From the NCBI GenBank assembly GCA_023432985.1, contig JAEZEQ010000021.1:1-28903 (forward strand): DNA of 28,903 nt, written 5' to 3'. Under the pieces are notes generated by a model. The model was given only the letters and a program-made list of their open reading frames with translations. It made no database searches and was not told where the DNA came from. The stretch is from Bacteroidota bacterium. GTDB lineage: Bacteria; Bacteroidota; Bacteroidia; CAIKAF01. This document shows, piece by piece, positions 24,749-28,903 of this stretch. How positions within the stretch are numbered: position 1 is the first letter of the stretch; every line of letters begins with the position of its first letter. A program made the translations under genes and the position numbers.

Positions 24749-26578
24749 TTAGTTTTTCACAAACTTAGACGTAGTTGTTTTTCCGTCAACCAAAAGATTG
24801 ATGGCATAAACTCCTGAGGCCAGTCCGGATACATCCAGGCTGTGCATAGATTCGCCTTGAGTTAATTGTGTATTTTTCACCATTAAAGTTTTTCCTGTAA
24901 CATCTACAATTTGTATAGTAGCCTCCGTATTGTTGGCTGCATTAAATTGCACCTGGATAAAGTCTGAAGTTGGATTTGGGAAAACGCGGAAATCAGATAC
25001 CAAGTTAACCGATTCAACACCAAGGTCAGCAGGTAATTCTTTAGGGATTTGGAAGTACAAAATTTGGTTAGATTCGGCAGGATCTTCATCACCTCTTACG
25101 TGCAATCCGGGAGTTCCATCCGATTGGCAAACCAAATGAATATAATCATTAACATTTCGAGCCATCATAGGGAAGATATACTCTCCGAATTCGAATTGTG
25201 TTTGAATATAATAAGGAGCACTCCATGTATTACCGTTATCTGTAGACTTCATAATATACATATGGCGATAGAATTGGAATACGGTATTACCATCATTCAA
25301 TTCTTCCATAATTGCGGAGTAAGCCAAATAAAGATTACCATCAACATCTATACCGGCAGTAGGCCAAGAAGAAAGACTTTGATAATAAAGTGGAATATTT
25401 CCTTGATCTGAGTACATATCCAATAAAGAGCCACTTCCATCTGTATCCAAAGCACCTGTAATAGTGTCAATTTGAGAAGGATTAGACTCTCTCCAGTATG
25501 CCAAACCGTTGGTGCCGGGGAAGAAAGAAGAACCAGCATCTGCTGTAGGATCATCATCCAAATGGCGCATTAAACCAAACCAAACATGTGCATCACCATT
25601 TTGATCGAGCAATACATAACCACTATTATCTGTACTTGAAATCGTATCGGCTACACCATCACTATTGATATCAGAAATACTACCGGCTTCTTGAGGTCCG
25701 TAGATTCCTAATCCCGGATCCAAAAATACAGTTTTAGTCCACGTATTTCCATTATCCGTTGACTTCATAATATAGGATGGATTGTACGATTCAAAGATTG
25801 CGATAACCACAGTATTTCCTTCTGCATCGATAGCATATCCATCTCCGCCAAATCCGTAGTTACTTGTAGAATCCGTACCCGGAATAATAAAATCAGAAAC
25901 AGTCCATGTAGCTCCACCATCTTCAGAGCGGTGATAGAACAATGGAGCAGAAACGCCAAATGATTCTTCACCAACTGAAATTGCGTGTACATTATTTCCA
26001 CTTACTGCCAAACGAGGCCATGTTCCTGTTAATGGAATATCCGTATCTACATCCCAGCTGCTGCCTCCTTTAGTATTTCTAGATAGCACATGAGTATTCA
26101 CCCCATTATGAGATAAAATCAACTCATTCGATCCTGAAGTTCCGATAGACGGCCAACCAGTACGAACAGTAGCTTCTTCACGTGTTCCGCTGAAAGTTCC
26201 CCAAGACTGGCTGGGATCCATATAATTGTATCCTGTACCACGTTCTGCAAAAGCGGGCGCGCTCGCTCCGAAGGTCCACACAGCAGATACCGAATTATCA
26301 CCAAAAGCCAATACACCATTACGGTTACTACCATTGGTTTGCAAATCGTAAACCGTAGTTCCTATTTGATAACCGATAGAGAACTCATAACTTTTAGGGG
26401 TATAGGGATTCTGAGGTTTTAAAATTTGACCTAAAATCTCATCCCCTTTCAATACTTTTTTGTCATACGCTACCGCGACATTTTTCATGCTCGATTTCAC
26501 CGGTGCAATTTTTGGTGCTTGTGCAAACATGAAACCCGAACTCAGTAGCATGCTTGTTAATAATAATTGTCTTTTCAT
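24749..26578 (-). CDS. Asp-box beta-propeller protein with T9SS sorting domain
   Basis: A 609-residue secreted protein. Signal peptide MKRQLLLTSMLLSSGFMFA, cleavage before Gln20. Three Asp-box (BNR) motifs of the SxDxGxTW form lie at 218-225, 273-280 and 445-452, with a degenerate one near 167-176 (NTKGGSSW), which indicates a sialidase-like beta-propeller. A dockerin-like loop DINSDG at 303-308 may bind calcium. The last 80 residues (FPNPTSDFIQ to KFVKN) are a T9SS type A sorting domain, so the protein is exported across the outer membrane. I cannot place a sialidase arginine triad, so enzymatic activity is not claimed. The frame is open to 26695, but the signal peptide and a -7 box at 26605 fix the start at 26578. 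Confidence 0.88.
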   Translation of the reverse strand: MKRQLLLTSMLLSSGFMFAQAPKIAPVKSSMKNVAVAYDKKVLKGDEILGQILKPQNPYTPKSYEFSIGYQIGTTVYDLQTNGSNRNGVLAFGDNSVSAVWTFGASAPAFAERGTGYNYMDPSQSWGTFSGTREEATVRTGWPSIGTSGSNELILSHNGVNTHVLSRNTKGGSSWDVDTDIPLTGTWPRLAVSGNNVHAISVGEESFGVSAPLFYHRSEDGGATWTVSDFIIPGTDSTSNYGFGGDGYAIDAEGNTVVIAIFESYNPSYIMKSTDNGNTWTKTVFLDPGLGIYGPQEAGSISDINSDGVADTISSTDNSGYVLLDQNGDAHVWFGLMRHLDDDPTADAGSSFFPGTNGLAYWRESNPSQIDTITGALDTDGSGSLLDMYSDQGNIPLYYQSLSSWPTAGIDVDGNLYLAYSAIMEELNDGNTVFQFYRHMYIMKSTDNGNTWSAPYYIQTQFEFGEYIFPMMARNVNDYIHLVCQSDGTPGLHVRGDEDPAESNQILYFQIPKELPADLGVESVNLVSDFRVFPNPTSDFIQVQFNAANNTEATIQIVDVTGKTLMVKNTQLTQGESMHSLDVSGLASGVYAINLLVDGKTTTSKFVKN

Positions 26579-26604
26579 ACTCGTGAATTTATTGATTGTA
26601 TAAG

Positions 26605-26612
26605 CAAATTTA
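26605..26612 (-). promoter_or_regulatory. -7 box of the beta-propeller gene
   Basis: The minus strand reads TAAATTTG, a perfect TAnnTTTG, ending 27 nt before the ATG at 26578. It lies inside the longer open frame and so supports the shorter start. Confidence 0.5.
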
Positions 26613-26699
26613 ATAAAAAAATAATGTTTCCTTGCATTTCTCCTCATATTAAATGTAGTATTTTTTAACATCCTGATTCCCAATACCGAATACATTTAT

Positions 26700-26728
26700 A
26701 TTTCGAAAAAATGTTTTTTTTTCGAAAT
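26700..26728. repeat. Perfect 12-bp inverted repeat upstream of tRNA-His
   Basis: ATTTCGAAAAAA (26700-26711) and TTTTTTCGAAAT (26717-26728) are exact reverse complements around a 5-nt loop. Each arm contains a smaller TTCGAA palindrome. It lies between the divergent beta-propeller gene and the tRNA promoter. It is too AT-rich and too far from any gene end to be a convincing terminator. Confidence 0.6.
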
Positions 26729-26754
26729 CATTTCCTTTTTTAAAACTTTGCACT

Positions 26755-26762
26755 TATCTTTG
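26755..26762 (+). promoter_or_regulatory. -7 box of tRNA-His
   Basis: TATCTTTG is a perfect TAnnTTTG ending 14 nt before the mature 5' end of the tRNA. Confidence 0.5.
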
Positions 26763-26775
26763 CCCCCACAAAAAC

Positions 26776-26850
26776 GGTGGGTATAGCTCAGCTGGTTAGA
26801 GCATCAGATTGTGGTTCTGAGGGTCGTCGGTTCGAACCCGATTACTCACC
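26776..26850 (+). tRNA. tRNA-His (anticodon GTG)
   Basis: A full cloverleaf can be drawn. The acceptor stem is G26777-A26783 with T26843-C26849, and G26776 can act as the extra G-1 opposite C26850, the tRNA-His identity pair. The D arm is GCTCAGCTGGTTAGAGC. The anticodon stem is TCAGA/TCTGA with loop TTGTGGT and anticodon GTG at 26811-26813. The T arm contains GGTTCGAACC. The genome encodes CCAA after the last stem pair, so the full CCA end is completed after transcription. A terminator follows within 8 nt, so it is a single-gene unit. Confidence 0.97.
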
Positions 26851-26851
26851 C

Positions 26852-26885
26852 AAAAAAAAGCCGGATCTTTCGATTCGGCTTTTTC
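26852..26885. terminator. Bidirectional terminator between tRNA-His and fadD
   Basis: AAGCCGGATC (26858-26867) pairs with GATTCGGCTT (26872-26881) around a TTTC loop with one G-T wobble. T tracts lie on both sides (A run 26852-26859 for the minus strand, T run to 26884 for the plus strand), so it can stop both the tRNA and the convergent ligase transcript. Confidence 0.9.
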
Positions 26886-26899
26886 ATTTTCAATTGTAT

Positions 26900-28696
26900 T
26901 TAAACAGCATATATTTTGTCTATATAATGTGCATATTTTGCCAAAATAGGTTTCCGTTTTAATTTCAGTGTTGGAGTCATTTCTCCTCCATCTATGGTCC
27001 ATTCATCCGGCATGATTTCAAATCGTTTCACCTTTTCCCATTGGCCGAATCCCTCATTAAACTTGTTAATTTCATTATCGTACAATTCTTTAATTTCCGG
27101 TTTAGAGACCAATTCGCTTCTACTTTGAAATGCAATTCCGTTATCCTTAGCCCATTTTTCCAAAACATCCCAGGCCGGAACTACTAAAGCGCCGGGGAAT
27201 TTTTGATTTTCGCCCAAGACCATAATTTGTTCTATAAATACACTTTCTTTAAACTTGTTTTCCATAGGTTGAGGAGCAATATATTTTCCACCGCTGGTTT
27301 TGAAAACTTCCTTCTTTCTATCCGTAATTTTCAGGAACTTTCCATCAACAAATTTCCCGACATCTCCTGTATGAAACCAACCGTCATCGTCAATAACTTC
27401 CTTGGTGAGTTCGGGCTTATTATAATACCCCATCATTACGTTTGGCCCCTTTACCAATATTTCTCCTTCTCCTTCGGCATATACTCCGTCACTTGTATCA
27501 ATTTTCACTTCCACATCACGGAAAAGTGTTCCCACTGTACCAAATGCTCTATTGGATTCTTCCAATCTGTTCACAGAAATTACCGGAGAAGTTTCCGTTA
27601 GACCATAGCCTTCCAAAACAATAATTTTCGCGGCTGTAAATACACGTGCTAATCGGGGTTGAAGAGCTGCAGCTCCGGAAACAATAAGCTTAACATTTCC
27701 ACCTAAAGCTTCTCTCCATTTACTGAAAATAAGTTTATTGGCGATGGCAAGCTGCATATCATACCAGACTCCATTTTTTCCGCCCAACTCGTAACGTAAT
27801 CCCAAATCCAATGCCCAGAAAAACAATTTCTTTTTCACTCCCGTAAGAGTATTTCCAGTAGCTACAATTTTATCGAATACTTTCTCTAACAATCTTGGTA
27901 CCGTTGAAAAGCAATCGGGTTTAATTTCTTTTAGATTCTCGCCTATGGTTTCCATACTTTCGGCATAATAAACGCCTATCCCTTTCAACATATAAATATG
28001 AAAAATAGTACGCTCGAAAATATGACATAATGGTAAAAAACTCAATGCTTTCATTCCGGAATCATAAATGGTAAATGCGTCATCTACACCGGTTTTGGCA
28101 TTACTCATGATATTGTTATGCGATAACATTACTCCCTTTGGCAATCCGGTCGTACCACTTGTATATATTAAGGTCAGTAAATCTGATGCTTCTATGGAGT
28201 CTGAAATATTCTTTAGTTCTTGCGGATTGGGATTTTGCTTGCCTAATTCGACGTATTTATTCCATAATTCAAAATCGGATAATGCATCAAAAGAGCTTAC
28301 TTTTTCGAGACTTGGAACTTGACTCTTGATTTCATTTATTTTAGCTCCAATCTCTGCATTGTCTAAAAAGAGTAAACGAACCCCAGCATCATTTAATATA
28401 TATGCCATGTCAGAACTGCTTAAAGACGGATACATAGGGACAGTTATGACTCCAATTTGGGCACAGGCCAAATCTACAAAGTTCCATTCCGGTCTGTTAG
28501 CAGAAATAATAGCTACTTTATCGCCTTTTTTTATACCTATGGAAAGTAAACCATAACTGAAGTTGTTGATTATATCAATTACTTCGTCTGTAGAGTAGTT
28601 TCTCCATTGGCCGGATTCTTTAAAGTTTAATGTGTCGGGACGATTGTGTTTTTCTTTTAAATAAGGTAGGATGTCAAAAGTACGCGTGAGTTTCAT
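26900..28696 (-). CDS. fadD: Long-chain fatty-acid-CoA ligase
   Basis: A 598-residue AMP-forming acyl-CoA synthetase that activates fatty acids with ATP and CoA. ANL-superfamily motifs are present: phosphate-binding loop YTSGTTGLPKG at 178-188, EGYGLTETSPV, WFHTGDVGKF, and TDRKKEVFKTSGGKYIAP near the hinge. The length and the loop after the hinge match the long-chain FadD/FAA group rather than acetyl-CoA synthetase. It is transcribed alone between a bidirectional terminator and the repeat-containing region to its right, near but not within the fad operon. The start at 28696 (MKLTRTFDILPYL) fits the family N-terminus. Confidence 0.93.
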   Translation of the reverse strand: MKLTRTFDILPYLKEKHNRPDTLNFKESGQWRNYSTDEVIDIINNFSYGLLSIGIKKGDKVAIISANRPEWNFVDLACAQIGVITVPMYPSLSSSDMAYILNDAGVRLLFLDNAEIGAKINEIKSQVPSLEKVSSFDALSDFELWNKYVELGKQNPNPQELKNISDSIEASDLLTLIYTSGTTGLPKGVMLSHNNIMSNAKTGVDDAFTIYDSGMKALSFLPLCHIFERTIFHIYMLKGIGVYYAESMETIGENLKEIKPDCFSTVPRLLEKVFDKIVATGNTLTGVKKKLFFWALDLGLRYELGGKNGVWYDMQLAIANKLIFSKWREALGGNVKLIVSGAAALQPRLARVFTAAKIIVLEGYGLTETSPVISVNRLEESNRAFGTVGTLFRDVEVKIDTSDGVYAEGEGEILVKGPNVMMGYYNKPELTKEVIDDDGWFHTGDVGKFVDGKFLKITDRKKEVFKTSGGKYIAPQPMENKFKESVFIEQIMVLGENQKFPGALVVPAWDVLEKWAKDNGIAFQSRSELVSKPEIKELYDNEINKFNEGFGQWEKVKRFEIMPDEWTIDGGEMTPTLKLKRKPILAKYAHYIDKIYAV

Positions 28697-28772
28697 TGTT
28701 ATTTTAGTTTTAGCCCTACAATGTAATGTAATCCGAATAAAAAAAGAAATTTATTGAGATTTTTTTAGGGAT

Positions 28773-28903
28773 GATGGGTTCGGGTGGAGAGTGTGATGGG
28801 TTCTCGCAAAGGCGCAGAGACGCAAAGAGCGCAAAGGGGTGATGGATTCGGGTGGAGAGTGTGATGGGTTCTCGCAAAGAGAGAAACGCAAAGAGCGCAA
28901 AGG
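28773..28903. repeat. Imperfect 68-bp tandem repeat rich in CGCAAAG, cut by the right edge
   Basis: Unit 1 is 28773-28840. Unit 2 begins at 28841 and runs to the window end at 28903. The two share the same first 41 bases apart from one G-to-A change, then differ by a 2-nt length change, and both end in ACGCAAAGAGCGCAAAGG. Inside each unit GATGGGTTC (or GATGGATTC) recurs, and CGCAAAG occurs three times. It is non-coding and lies upstream of fadD. Confidence 0.8.

Noticed and set aside
26579..26695. Upstream extension of the beta-propeller protein
   Set aside because: It would bury a clear signal peptide 39 residues inside the protein and contains the -7 box.
26777..26962. Short open frame reading MGIAQLVRASDCGSEG
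   Set aside because: This is the translation of tRNA-His and its terminator, a common false gene call.
28773..28903. Possible CRISPR array at the right edge
   Set aside because: The units are near-identical along their whole length with no unique spacers, so this is a plain tandem repeat.

Overview
The window reads as an ordinary chromosomal segment from a member of the Bacteroidota, most likely a Flavobacteriales-like lineage (the family is inference). Three things point there. Two secreted proteins end in type IX secretion (T9SS) sorting domains. The -7 promoter box TAnnTTTG recurs upstream of many genes, while Shine-Dalgarno sites are not evident. The gene set also fits: ClpC beside GyrA, a FadN-type beta-oxidation enzyme, and SprB/HYR-repeat surface proteins. 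Base composition is AT-rich throughout, most of all in the intergenic spacers.

Layout. 1-1116 (minus): a rhomboid protease followed by a lipoprotein cut by the left edge. 1173-2796 (plus): a tightly overlapping trio of Bcp-type peroxiredoxin, low-molecular-weight tyrosine phosphatase and a short RsmI-like methyltransferase. 2782-3951 (minus): a GT87/DUF2029-type membrane glycosyltransferase with a probable GTG start. 4020-6554 (minus): clpC with a clear terminator, divergent from gyrA (6856-9483), which is followed by an exported TPR protein. 11215-14634 (minus): a 1139-residue T9SS-exported repeat protein, bordered by an AT-rich 663-bp spacer. 15298-16368 (plus): a DUF1801 protein and a DinB-fold protein. 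16471-16905 (minus): a cytoplasmic FKBP prolyl isomerase. 17012-20486 (plus): a YccS/FUSC-type membrane protein and a DbpA-like RNA helicase. 20536-24636 (minus): an operon of a MarR regulator, a FadN-type bifunctional enzyme and a thiolase. 24749-26578 (minus): an Asp-box beta-propeller with a T9SS domain. 26776-26850 (plus): tRNA-His(GTG). 26900-28696 (minus): a long-chain acyl-CoA ligase. The right edge is an imperfect 68-bp tandem repeat rich in CGCAAAG.

How genes work together. The acyl-CoA ligase activates fatty acids. FadN (hydratase plus dehydrogenase) and the thiolase carry out the later steps of beta-oxidation, and the MarR protein encoded first in that operon is the likely regulator; the acyl-CoA dehydrogenase is not in the window. 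The two T9SS cargoes and the TPR protein form an envelope/secretion group. ClpC, Bcp and the FKBP are protein-quality and stress functions. GyrA, the helicase and tRNA-His belong to core information processing.

I found no phage, insertion sequence, CRISPR array, toxin-antitoxin module or recognisable defence system, and no gene cluster that looks like a new multi-gene system. The points most worth a second look are regulatory: three genes whose -7 box sits exactly 5 nt before the start codon (apparent leaderless mRNAs), a palindrome inside the MarR promoter, a perfect 12-bp inverted repeat upstream of tRNA-His, a 12-mer dyad duplicated in a divergent spacer, and the CGCAAAG tandem repeat.
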